Below the pieces are notes generated by a model. It had not been told where the DNA came from. It searched no databases and saw nothing but the letters and a program-made list of their open reading frames with translations. 64,000 bases of DNA from Paguma larvata (Eukaryota > Chordata > Mammalia > Carnivora > Viverridae), in the NCBI GenBank assembly GCA_030068075.1, contig CM057841.1, positions 35,319,030 to 35,383,029 of the forward strand, read 5' to 3'. Both the position numbers and the translations under genes were made by a program. How positions within the stretch are numbered: position 1 is the stretch's first letter; every line of letters begins with the position of its first letter. This document shows, piece after piece, positions 44,398 through 54,950 of this stretch.

Positions 44398-44672
44398 ATG
44401 ATGTAGTAAAAAATGTACAGGTTTTAGGGCCAGCAGGCTTAAATTCGGATCTCTGCTCCATTACTTTCTAGTTGTATGGCTTTGGACTGTCAGAGAATAA
44501 TAACTCCTCCATGTGTATACAAACCTCAGAATACTGTCAAAGTACGCTAAAATTTAAAAAAGTAACAAAAACTTAGGAATAGTAATTCCAATCTTACTAT
44601 CTTTCAGGATTTTCTTGAGGATTAGAATCAATGAAATGTAATAAGTACTCAATGAAAAAAGTAGCCATTATT
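44398..44672 (+). mobile_element. MIR with internal insertion
   Basis: ATGATGTAGTAAAAAATGTA, TTAAATTCGGATCTCTGCTC, then after an AT-rich insertion TTCTTGAGGATTAGAATCAA, TGAAATGTAATAAGTACTCA. Confidence 0.6.
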
Positions 44673-44759
44673 GAATTTTTCTTCATTTGCAAAGACTTCT
44701 GGACTTACATATTCATATAATTATGTTCCATAAATTAACTTAAAAATAGTCAAAAGTCC

Positions 44760-45170
44760 AGTAAGAAAGAATTAAAAAGTCTACTATGAAATAAATGATC
44801 AGTCTCACTGGGAAATAATGTATTTCAAATAAAAAATGAGATTCTATTTCATACCCACTAGACTTACAAAAATGTCATTGACCAAGACTTCTCAAATTGG
44901 CAAAGGTGTATGGAATCAAGAATGCGCACACAGTTTGTGGGAATGTAAAGAACAATCACTTTTCTAGACGTTTTCAACTGTTCTCCAAAGTTGAATATCA
45001 GTGTGACCTTATGAACTTCCTAGGGAATCTCAGATATGTGTAAAGGGAATTTCATTGTACAAAGATATTCATTGCAGTACTGGTTATAACTGTAAAGCAG
45101 TGAAAGTAAATAACTCATGGAAATAGATAAATGGATATACATAGCATATTCATTACTGGGATTCTGTTAG
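44760..45170 (+). mobile_element. L1M/HAL1-type ORF2 fragment
   Basis: AAAATGAGATTCTATTTCAT, ACCCACTAGACTTACAAAAA, GTTTGTGGGAATGTAAAGAA, TTCATTGCAGTACTGGTTAT and ATAAATGGATATACATAGCA keep the order of an old LINE ORF2 3' region. Too eroded to translate. Confidence 0.65.
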
Positions 45171-45174
45171 AAGT

Positions 45175-45876
45175 TAGGAGTTAGTAAGGATGCATGTGAT
45201 AGAGAACTAACCACTGTGTATGAACTGAAAAGGGATTCTGGTTTTTTCCCACTTAATGTGAAGTCCAGAGGTAGGTCTACTTATAGCTGCTGTGGTAGTT
45301 TCATAATTTCATTAGGAATTTAGTCTTCTATATGTCTTACTCTGTCATATCTAGCATGTAACTCTTTTCCTTATGGTTAAAAAATGGCTGCATTGCCACC
45401 AAGAATCGCATCCTCATTCTAGGCATGAAAAAAGTAAAGAAGAAGAGACAAGGAGGAAGAGGAGCCAGCTGAGGGAGGCATCAGGAATTTTCCTAAGCAA
45501 CCCTAAGCTGACTTTGCTTACATCTCATTAGCTAAAGCTGTATCATAGAGCTAAACCTCGCTGCAAAAGACCTGGAAAATAATGCCTAATTTTACAGGGC
45601 AAAGGACTGCATTGGAAAAATATTATGTTGCTGTTAGTAAGAAAAAAGATGAGGCATAGTTATGGGAAGGCAACTGGCAGTGTCCGTCTCTTCTATTTGG
45701 CAGTTGAAAGAAATGAATCTTATCAATATTTATTAATCTGGATAAATCCAAAAGCATAATTTGGGTGAAAATCTAGGCAACAGAACAGTATCTAAGGTAT
45801 TATACAGTTTATGTGATTAAAAAAGCCACATACAAATTAATATAATCTGTTGTTTATCAATACTTATACATGTGTT
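45175..45876. other. Unique DNA
   Basis: A purine-rich run lies near 45425-45475; otherwise nothing recognised. Confidence 0.4.
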
Positions 45877-45889
45877 AAAAATGCAAAAA

Positions 45890-46096
45890 AACAGAGGCCC
45901 CTGGGTGGCTCAGTTGGTTAAGCATCTGACTTCAGCTCAGGTCATGATCTCACAGTTTGTGGGTTCAAGCCCACATTGGGCTCTATGTGGACAGCTTGGA
46001 GCCTGGAGCCTACTTTGGATTCTGTGTCTCTCTCTCTCTGCCTCTCCCCTGCTCATGCTCTCTCTCTCTCTCCTCTCTCTCAAAAATAAACATTAA
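45890..46096 (+). mobile_element. CAN-SINE
   Basis: Head GGCCCCTGGGTGGCTCAGTT. The GCTGACAGCTCAGAGCC block is changed to GGACAGCTTGGAGCCTGG. AAAAATGCAAAAA is duplicated at 45877-45889 and 46097-46109. Confidence 0.95.
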
Positions 46097-46109
46097 AAAA
46101 ATGCAAAAA

Positions 46110-46868
46110 TATGTCTGGGAAAGCTATCCAACTTGGGAGAATAAGAGAGGAGAATAAAGCAGGGCTGGCCTGATTTCAGTTCTTTCAATTGTTTCTTTAT
46201 TGTGTGACTTTGAAGCAAAAGTTCTGAAATTAACAAAAAATATTTATGAATGCATTTTATGATACTATATATTTTAGAGTCTGCTTCTCAGTTATCTGAA
46301 ATAAGTCCCATCATTCATGTGCCTAGTTGCAATGGTCTTCTGTTTTCAGAATCTCTTCTGTTCCAGACTTTTTAAATATAAAAGCATTGACCTTAAGGTG
46401 ACAATCTAATTAAATTGATATAATCATGTCCCAAGAAAGAAATCTATCATTTAAAATCCATCATAAATATTTTGAAGAGGAAAATAATAAGAAAGCATAA
46501 ATAGGTATTTGCTTTTGGCGGTCTGTTAAAATATTTAATTTTGAGTAAGAAGAACTAGTTTCTTACGTTATCCGGTGCCCCATGAACTCTGAAATTCTTG
46601 CGGAGGAAATGACAAAGATGAAAAATAAATGGTATTTGATATAAGAAGACAGTAGGGTATTTTTTTAGTAGTATGTGTTGGATTATAAAACTTATGAAAA
46701 TACATTGTTCTGCAGACGTGCTAGAGCCTGTGAAATTCTTTTCCAATTCCTAAATCAAGTTTACAGCTTAAAATATTTACTGGCAGCAATGAGATGATAA
46801 AGGCTAGTGGGATTGATTAAAGCATTATTTATGCTGAGGATTACCCTGATAATTTCAACCATTTGTTT
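46110..46868. other. Unique AT-rich DNA
   Basis: No repeat or exon recognised. Confidence 0.4.
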
Positions 46869-46869
46869 A

Positions 46870-47040
46870 TCCTTCTGTTCAATAAACTTATATTAAACAC
46901 CTTTTATATCCTGAGGTCTTTGCCAGGTGGTAGGAGTTCAGATATTACCCACTTATTGCTCTGGCATTTATGAAGCTAACGGAGAGCACAGACATGTTAA
47001 ATAAATACAATAAAAGCATGAAAAGTATTATTAACTGAGT
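46870..47040 (-). mobile_element. L2 3' end, antisense
   Basis: TTCTGTTCAATAAACTTATA, AACACCTTTTATATCCTGAG, CTTTGCCAGGTGGTAGGAGT, CTGGCATTTATGAAGCTAAC and TTAAATAAATACAATAAAA match the reversed L2 terminus. Confidence 0.65.
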
Positions 47041-47685
47041 CAGAAACCTATGACTGCCTTTGGGATGGGAGTGGAAAGACTTCATTTAGTTAATGACTGA
47101 ATCAGTCCAGATACCGGTAGGAAATGGATGACACACCCAAAACAGGATAATATGAGGTCAGTTGCATAAAGGATCGTTGGAGAAGTGTGGTCAGAGAATG
47201 AAACTTACAAGGCGTAGGAGTCTGGACCGTCCCTAAACTCAAAGCGAGGAAAGGGAAGAAATGGTCATTCTCTTCTAACCTCCACTTCTTGCCAAGGCTC
47301 CCCATTGGCTGACTACAACCAAAACCCTAGGGCATGACCACTGCTGGATCAGATGCTTGGTGACCTTTCTGGGAAAGAACATCGGTGAGGAAGGATGGAG
47401 AATGGATCTGGCGGCAAACACAATACCTGGCAGCATGCTTTAGTTAGACTTGGATGAACAGGCAGCAGCTCACTGAGGAAACTTTGCAGTGGGGGTGGTG
47501 CAGTCTGGATCAGGACACTGCGCAAAGGTTCAGAAGAATGAAAGAGGAACTTTCCGGGTTTAATGTGGCAAGAATTTAGAGAGTGTATTAGCGTATTGGA
47601 GTTTGTTAGCGACATGAGGGAAGATGATCCCTCTTTTCTGTTTCGGGTGGAATCCTGAGATGTCGCAATGAAACGCTCAAATTCT
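47041..47685. other. Unique DNA
   Basis: An 88-codon antisense frame at 47349-47615 and a 67-codon one at 47102-47305 are unassigned. Confidence 0.4.
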
Positions 47686-47702
47686 CTGAGTAATTATAAA
47701 AA

Positions 47703-47912
47703 TTTTTTAAAGTTTATTTATTTATTTTGAGAGAGAGAAAGAGTGCAAACGGGGGCAGGGCAGAGACAGAGGGAGACAGAGAATCAGAAGCAGGCCCCAT
47801 GCACTGTCAGCATAGAGCCTGATGTGGGGTTTGATCTCACAAACCATGAGATCATGACCTGAGCTGAAATCAAGAATCCCCTCCTTACCCAACTGAGCCA
47901 CTCAGGGGGCTC
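47703..47912 (-). mobile_element. CAN-SINE
   Basis: Antisense; head CAACTGAGCCACTCAGGGGG. Duplication CTGAGTAATTATAAAA at 47686-47701 and 47913-47928. Confidence 0.95.
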
Positions 47913-47928
47913 CTGAGTAATTATAAAA

Positions 47929-48576
47929 TTTACTTTTACTCTATGAGAGGGCATTGTAGAATATTGCATTATATATCATATCTCCTTCTTTCTCTCGCAT
48001 GCACGCTTTGTCTCTGTCTCTCTTTTCTGTCTCTGACTCTCTGTCTCTCTTTCTCTCTCTCTTGTTGGGGGAAAATGTGATTTGAACTGAATACCTTGCA
48101 TGGAATTTAACACTGTGTGTGTGCATGCACAAGTATACAAGTGCCATGGGCTTCTTCTGAAGCCTGAAGAAGACTCTAGACTCTCAAAACAATCTTTTCA
48201 AAAATCTATAATATAATACATAGGATTATAAAAGAAACAATACACTGAAATGCTATTATGAGAATATCTAAAAGGTGTGATGTAGTAAAATATGAGTCTC
48301 TTTAGTGCATTATACGGCATGTTTTTGTGGTGGGTCTATTAACTATTATAATTTCAGGATAATGATGTAATGATGAGCACAGAAAATATGTCAAAATAAC
48401 AACTGTAATGCTAAATGACAATATTTGTGATTTCTACTAGTGACAAAGTGATAATTGAAGGAAATGTTAAAATTCACTTCGATGTTAATGCAAATTGAAA
48501 TGTCATTTTCCCACCCAAATTTGGCACTACCAGTGGTCTGTAGACCTTATATTAAAAAAAAACCCTGTTTTAAAGC
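47929..48576. other. Unique DNA with a CT-rich run
   Basis: 47980-48064 is a CT/TCTG-rich low-complexity run without a SINE head. The rest is unique and AT-rich. Confidence 0.45.
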
Positions 48577-48596
48577 TCATTTACAATATCTTTGAA

Positions 48597-48808
48597 ATTT
48601 TTTTTTAATGTTTATTTATTCTTGAGAGAGAGAGAGAGAGAGAGCATGAGTGGGGGACGGGCAGAGAGAGAGGGAGACACAATCTGAAGCAGGCTCCAGG
48701 ATCTGAGCTGTCAGCACAGAGCCCGACATGGAGTTGAACCCATGAACTGTGAGATCATGACCTGAGTCCAAATCAGGCGCTCAACCAACTGAGCCACCTA
48801 GGTGCCCC
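48597..48808 (-). mobile_element. CAN-SINE with perfect 20-base duplication
   Basis: Antisense; head AACTGAGCCACCTAGGTGCC. The duplication at 48577-48596 and 48809-48828 is identical over 20 bases, the longest perfect one in the window. Confidence 0.97.
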
Positions 48809-48828
48809 TCATTTACAATATCTTTGAA

Positions 48829-49259
48829 CAAATCAGGTGAATTTTATAATCATTTAATTCACCAAACTTGAGACGAATGTGTATCTTATGTGAGACATTA
48901 TGCCCAGGAGATACATACAAAGTGAGGGCAAAATTTTTTTTAACACTTAAAAAATCTGTAGAAAATTGCAAATATTCCCAAATGACTAGTCACAAAATAC
49001 TAGAATGCAATAATTAAAGACTTCATCTACCACTTCAGGGAGATAATTCATAACACACATTGATACTTATGGAATAGTATACTGTGTTTAATGCAATAAA
49101 TAAATCCACTACTGCTAAATTGCTACAATGAAAAAATGTAACCTTTTTTATGACAGAGCTTTAGCCAATTATAGTTATTATTAATTCTTACTATTGGATG
49201 CAAGGTATTCCTTGTTTCAGGGAATAGACTGCAAAGATAATATCTTCCATTAAGTGTTG
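48829..49259. other. Unique AT-rich DNA
   Basis: No repeat or exon recognised. Confidence 0.4.
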
Positions 49260-49840
49260 TTACAGACATGTTACTTTAAAAAACTTTTTGTTGAAGTAAA
49301 ATGTAAAGACAAGTGCACATAACATAAATGTCCAACTCAGTGAATTTTCACAAGCCGAATATACTCAGGTAAACAGCACCCTGATTATGAAACAGAATAT
49401 GAAAGTACCCTGCAAGTCTCCCAGCCCATTAGTCCCTCCTAGGTAGTATGTCCTCCCCTGTGTCTTTGAAGCCTAGCAGCACTCGCTCAGTTTACTTGTT
49501 TTTGTATTTTATGTCAATTGAATCACGTGATGTATACTCTTTTGTACCTGGTTTCTTTCACTCAACACCATGCTTGTGTGATCAATCCAGATTGCTATGT
49601 ATAGTTATGCATTATTTATACGCATGGCTGCCCAGATTTCATTGAATGAATATAGCATGATTTATTTGTTCATCCTGTCATTGAACATTGACCCAGGCAT
49701 TTGGATAACATCAGTTGCAATAAATACTCAAATGCATATTTTTGGTGAATGTATGTGAACCTTTCTATTGGATATATACCCTGGAGTGGAATTACTGAGT
49801 TATGTAAAGTGGATATGTTCAACTTTAAGAGATACTTCCA

Positions 49841-50052
49841 GGGGCATTTGGGTGGCTCAGTGGATTAAGTGACCAACTCTTGATTTCTGCTCAGGTCATG
49901 ATCTCATGGTTTGTGGGACTGAGCCCCATGTCAGACTCTCTGCTGATGGTGTGGAGTCTGCTTGGGATTCTCTCTTTCCCCCTATCTCCTGTCCCACCCC
50001 TGTGTGCATGCTCTTTCTCTCAAATAAATAAACATTGATTAAAATAATAAAG
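49841..50052 (+). mobile_element. CAN-SINE, first of a tandem pair
   Basis: Head GGGGCATTTGGGTGGCTCAG. Older central block (GATGGTGTGGAGTCTGCTTG). Its A-rich tail runs straight into the next SINE head. Confidence 0.94.
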
Positions 50053-50173
50053 GGGCGCCTGGGTGACTCAGTCAGTTAAGTGACTCTTGATTTCAGCTCA
50101 GGTCATGATCTCATGATTTGTGAGTTCCAGTGCTGCGTGGGGATCTGTGCTGACAGCATGGAGCCTGCTTGGG

Positions 50174-50209
<36 letters not shown>

Positions 50210-50283
50210 TCTTTCTCTCTCTGTCTCTGCCCCTCCCCCACTCTCTCTTTCTCTCTCTCAAAATAAATATATAAACTTAAAAA
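50053..50283 (+). mobile_element. CAN-SINE, second of a tandem pair
   Basis: Head GGGGCGCCTGGGTGACTCAG, with a deletion before GTGACTCTTGATT and a long CT-rich body. It probably inserted into the A-rich tail of the upstream copy, as only the outer pair shares the flanking duplication. Confidence 0.94.
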
Positions 50284-50571
50284 AAGAGATACTTCCAAAT
50301 ATTTTTATAAAGTGATGATAATAATTGCTCCAAATTCTAATTAATACTTGGTATTTTCTCTCATTCTTATTTTAGCCATATATATATATATATGTTGTTT
50401 TGTGGTTTTAATTTGATTTCCCATTATGGTCAGTGGAGTATATGATCTTTTTATATGTTTATACACATTTGGATATCTTCCTTTTTGAAGGAAGACAGAT
50501 AATCATGGAGAATCCTTTATACACCATCTAAGAGAATCATTCCTGTTGAAATCTTTAATCTGAATTGAGAT

Positions 50572-50790
50572 AAAGTGTGGTATAATAGGAAACTCATAGG
50601 CTTTGAATTCAAATCTGGTGGAAAATGCAGTACTAACCAGGTTTCCCTGATTCAGCTACAGCAAATATTTATTTAGTACCTACTATATGCCAAATGTCAT
50701 TCTATGTATTTATGCTGCACTAGATGATTAACATCATTAACTTCTGTGATCCTCATATTCCTTTTTTGTAGGATCGCTTATTAAATAGAT
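50572..50790. mobile_element. Two opposed MIR-like fragments
   Basis: 50572-50640 reads in MIR sense (TAGGCTTTGAATTCAAATCT). 50660-50790 reads antisense (TTTAGTACCTACTATATGCC, TGTGATCCTCATATTCC). Both short and diverged. Confidence 0.45.
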
Positions 50791-50829
50791 ATATCTTAAT
50801 ATCCCATGAGGTTATATCCTTGTCTCATA

Positions 50830-51260
50830 AATTGATTAAGATTCTTGGCTTTAAGCAACAGAAACTGGCTCTGACCAAAACAGAATTTATTAGAGAGACA
50901 TTGGATGGCTCATAAAGTCAATGAACATTTGAACAAAAGGACATTGAGAGGACCAGGTAGCTCTAGAGAAGGATCTCATGGAGAACCAGAGTTCTCCAAA
51001 AAACCTGAGGCCAGGTTTAAGTGGCAATGTTTTCTTCGAGGTTCAAATCCCAGGGCAGAGAGTGAGAGAGACAGGAAGCGAGGCAGGAGAGGATGGGAAA
51101 CAAGTGCAAGGTGACATGTTACTGCGTGGTCACTGTCCCATGATGAGTCTTCATGAGTCACAGTTACTCCCTAGGTTTATCCACTAAGCTGTCGAACAGA
51201 TGGCTGGACACACTGCACAAAGCAACCGGGATGCAGTAAAGACACAGGAGATTTACCTGG
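50830..51260. mobile_element. Possible ancient repeat, unassigned
   Basis: TTTAAGCAACAGAAACTGGC, then CAGAATTTATTAGAGAGACA and TTGGATGGCTCATAAAGTCA resemble the start of a dispersed mammalian repeat. The rest (51000-51180) is more GC-rich and matches nothing I can name. Three overlapping frames of 61-69 codons have no motif. Confidence 0.3.
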
Positions 51261-51674
51261 CATTTCCATCCCATTTCTGAACTCCCCCTGAATAAAGTTT
51301 ATCCCAGAGGGAGGTAATTCCTCCGCTCTTCTAGATTGGATCACCCCGTCCCTTCAGCAGTCCTCCATGCCCTGGGACATATGCTTCCTCTGAGCTCAGA
51401 AAGGTTGGGAGGAGCCAGAGCATGAGGCAGGTGAGACGATGTGGCCTTATATGGAGTTAAGACCCTAGTAGCAACCAAGGTGGAACAAAGTAGCCAAGGG
51501 CCTAGAAGACAGAAAAGGTGGGAATAATCCAATGAGGTACATGTGAAACGTCCTAAACTCATGAATTTGGGAAGCAGCAGTTCTTCAAAGTAAGGGTTGC
51601 AGGGCAGACAAAAATTACACCAAGCTAAACAAACAGACAAATAAATATATTCTCGATGTTTTTTTTAGCTCATC
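51261..51674. other. Unique DNA
   Basis: Relatively GC-rich. A 99-codon antisense frame (51341-51640) has several Cys and Leu residues but no spacing I can assign to a domain. Confidence 0.35.
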
Positions 51675-51691
51675 AAAATACTGCAGTTAAG

Positions 51692-51919
51692 GGGTGCCTG
51701 GGTGGTTCAGTCGGTTAAGCGTGCAGCTTCAATTCAGGTCATGATCTCGCTGTTCATGGGTTTGAGCCCTATGTCAGGCTCTGTGCTGACCACTAAGCAG
51801 AGAGTTGTCAGCACAGAGCCTGGAGCCTGCTTTGGATTCTGTGTCTCCCTGTTTCTCTGTTCCTCCTCTGCTTGTGCTCTCTTTCTCTCTCAAATAAATA
51901 AAGATTAAAAATATTCAAA
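51692..51919 (+). mobile_element. CAN-SINE with internal hairpin insertion
   Basis: Head GGGTGCCTGGGTGGTTCAGT. Perfect 17-base duplication at 51675-51691 and 51920-51936. In the central block an extra 28 bases create a perfect 12-base inverted repeat, CTCTGTGCTGAC at 51779-51790 and GTCAGCACAGAG at 51807-51818, around a 16-base loop. Confidence 0.95.
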
Positions 51920-51937
51920 AAAATACTGCAGTTAAGG

Positions 51938-52650
51938 GCTAAAATGAAAAAGACTGATAAGACTGAGTGATGTTAGGGATTTGGAGAAACTGGAACTCTC
52001 ACATATTGTTTATGTGAACCTAAAATAGTACAATCACTTAGAAAGAGAGTTTGGCAAAATGATGCAATCATTAAAAAAAAAAGTTTGGCAGTTTCTTATT
52101 CAGTTAAATACACACCTACCATATGATCCAGCAATTCTGTTTCTAGGTATTTACCCAAGAAAAATGAAACCATATACTCATAAGTGACTTGTATGCAAAT
52201 GATTATAGATCTTACTCATAATGACCAAAATCTAGCAGCAACTCAAATACCCATCAACAAGTGAATAGATAAAGAATAAAGGTATACAATGAAAATATTG
52301 TATATAATAAATGTTACTCAGGAATAAAGAAGAATGAATCACTGATACCTTTAACAACATGGATGAATCTTAAAGTAATTATACTAAGTGAAAGAAGTTA
52401 GAGATGCAAGAGTACATATTTGAAGATTCAGAACAGTCAAAAGTAATCTGAAGTAATGGAAGTCAGGATCAGTGATTCTCTGGGGTGGAGGAGAGATTTG
52501 ACTGTACTTGGTATGTGGGAATTTTCTGGGGTGATGGAAATAATTTAAAACTTGATTGGGGTGGTAGATACATGGGAGTGTACATTCATCAAAACACATT
52601 AAGTGTGGGTACATTTTGTTTAGTGCAAATTATACCTCTACATTGTAGGA
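51938..52650 (+). mobile_element. L1M ORF2 end and 3' UTR
   Basis: GGGATTTGGAGAAACTGGAA, ACCATATGATCCAGCAATTC, TATTTACCCAAGAAAAATGA, ATACCCATCAACAAGTGAAT, ATGGATGAATCTTAAAGTAA and a TACATTCATCAAAACACATT / AATTATACCTCTACA end. Old, untranslatable. Confidence 0.8.
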
Positions 52651-52911
52651 CACCCTGCTCAACACACCAACCACTAACACCAACCGTAAAAGTCTGTCTG
52701 CTTGGTTTTCCCATTTGTGTTCATCACAGACTGAGGGAAATAGGGAAGGCTAATGGGCCCGGCTCTTGGCTGATTTCCAGTGCCCCATAGCCACTCATCT
52801 ACCATAGCTTTGTTGAATTCAGACAAATTTCTACTAACATTGCCCCATACCTGAACGTTTGGATTCATGAAAAATTCCTAAATATTACAGCCTCCTGTAC
52901 ACATTACTTCT

Positions 52912-53397
52912 TTTTTTTTTTTGCATAATTTATTGTCAATTTGGTTTCCATACAACACCCCGTGATAATCCCAACAAGTGCCCTCCTCTGTGCCCATCAC
53001 TCACTCTCTTCCCTCCCACACCCTCCTCTCCCCTCAGTTTGTTCTTAGTCTTTGAGAGTCTCCCATGTTATGTCTTCCTTCCTCTCTGTGGCTTTTTTTT
53101 TTATCCCTTCCTTCCCCCCTTCCCCTCCCCGCTGGTTTTCTATTAGGTCTCCCGAAGCCTGCCTATGCGTGGGAACTAATGGCATCTGTCTTTCTCTGCC
53201 TGACTTATTTCACTTAGCATAATATCCTCCAGTTCCATCCATGGCCAGATTTCATTCTTTCTCATTGCTGCATAGTATTCCATTGTATATATATACCACA
53301 TCTTCTTTATCCATTCATCAGTTGATGGACACTTAGTCTTTTTCCATGATTTGGCAATTGTTGAAAGTGCTGCTATGAACACTGGGGTACACATGTT
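52912..53397 (-). mobile_element. Young 5'-truncated L1
   Basis: Antisense; poly-T, 3' UTR, pyrimidine tract, then about 74 codons of ORF2 end with few breaks (53176-53400). CACATTACTTCT is duplicated at 52900-52911 and 53398-53409. Confidence 0.95.
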
Positions 53398-53409
53398 CAC
53401 ATTACTTCT

Positions 53410-54709
53410 AAGAGTTTTTCTGATTTAGAGATTTCTTACTAACGTTTCTGACTTCTACACATCTGAAATGTATTGATCACCACTAGTTCTCCCTTTTTTT
53501 TTTTTTAAACCCCTGTTGCTTTTCTTAGCTTTAATATCTTCCAGTTTATTTGGAACAGGAGACACTTGGAAGGGACTAAGGCATATACAGAAAAAAGTGA
53601 GTCTCCCAGGATAGGGGCAGTGGCTTCATTTTATACCTGAGCATGGTTCTGGAGTCACTGAATCAGAGATAAATAATAAACACAGATCCAGAGTGTATCC
53701 CAGTTATCTTCTGGGTGGTGTGCTTGCTATGACACCATTTGTAGAGTGTCTCATTTCAGCTCCTTTGGCTTTTCATTGTTGGGATTTCCTACAGATTCTG
53801 CTAATGGCTTGGCTGTCTGTCTCAGTTTCCAGGCTTCTTATGAGTTCTCATGTTTTTTTCTGAATCTTTGTAGGCATTGAGATGGCATGATTTAAGATAT
53901 TGATATATGGACTGCTAACCAGATGCCATTTTACATCGGCAAATCCACTTCCATTTACTTTATAGGATTCTCTTTTAAAGAGGGTTGCGTTCTTCAGCAA
54001 GATTTTTTCTAACCTAAATGTATGCTGTTTAGTTCTGATTTTGTCATTTCAGAAATCTCTACTTGAGCTTGCCAGCTCTCTCTCTGTCATTTCTAATCAG
54101 CCCAGCACTTCCTTCCATGCCTGTTTCAGTGTAATTACATTAATAGGATGATGTCCTAGGGGATTTCATCTATATTCTATCTTGAAAGTGAAAAATCAGA
54201 ATCTTGTAAGTCCCTATTTCTCATGAAACCACCTTCAAAGGATTGATCATATGCATATTTTCTTAGACTTTATCAGCTTATAAAACTCTGCTACAATGAA
54301 ACTGATATTACCTTCACTTTGCAGAGCAATAATTGGCTTTCTTTCAAAAATCTAACCCAATTCTTTCCAACTTATTTTAGATAAAAGGAAAGTGTATTTG
54401 GAAAAATGTATTTACAGGTGAAATGTAGAAGGATGTAGGTAATGTCGAGTTTGAACATATGGCATGCTGCTTATTAAGTGAGCTTTTCACCAAATCTTTA
54501 ACCCCTAGAAAAATGTTCTCAACTGTCAAGGTTTCAGGTTCAACCCCAGACCTACAGGATTAGAGAGTCTGTGGGTGAGAACTGGGAATCCGAACTGTCA
54601 ATGAACGAGCCAGCTTCCCATGCACGTGTGTCCCAGTGCACAGTTTCAACTTTATCCCATAGTTAAAAGATCCAGTTGGAATGAGTTGTATCATGTGCAA
54701 AATGCAAAT
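53410..54709. other. Unique DNA, 1.3 kb
   Basis: No transposon or exon recognised. Confidence 0.4.
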
Positions 54710-54950
54710 GGAAATGGAGTATTCTTTTTTTTAAATTTTTTATTGTCAAATTGGTTTCCATACAACACCCAGTGCTTATCCCAACCCATTCCCTACTGAG
54801 TGCCTGTCACCCACTCTCCCTCCTCCCATACCCCCCTCAACCCTTGGTTTGTTCTTAGTATTTAAGAGTCTCTTATGTTTTGTCTCCCTTCCTCTCTGTG
54901 TCTTTTTTCTTTCCCCTCTTCTCCTCCCCCCTAGTTTTCTGTTAAGTCTC

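Larger units (their letters stand above)
49260..50500 (-). mobile_element. L1M fragment, antisense, split by two SINEs
   Basis: 49260-49840 (TAAATGTCCAACTCAGTGAA, TACTCAGGTAAACAGCACCC, ATTTGTTCATCCTGTCATTG, TATTGGATATATACCCTGGA) continues at 50298 with TATTTTTATAAAGTGATGAT. A 14-base duplication AAGAGATACTTCCA at 49827-49840 and 50284-50297 brackets the SINE pair, so the join is exact. Confidence 0.82.

Noticed and set aside
47980..48064. CT-rich run considered as a SINE body
   Set aside because: No tRNA-like head or A-rich tail in either direction, so kept as low complexity only.
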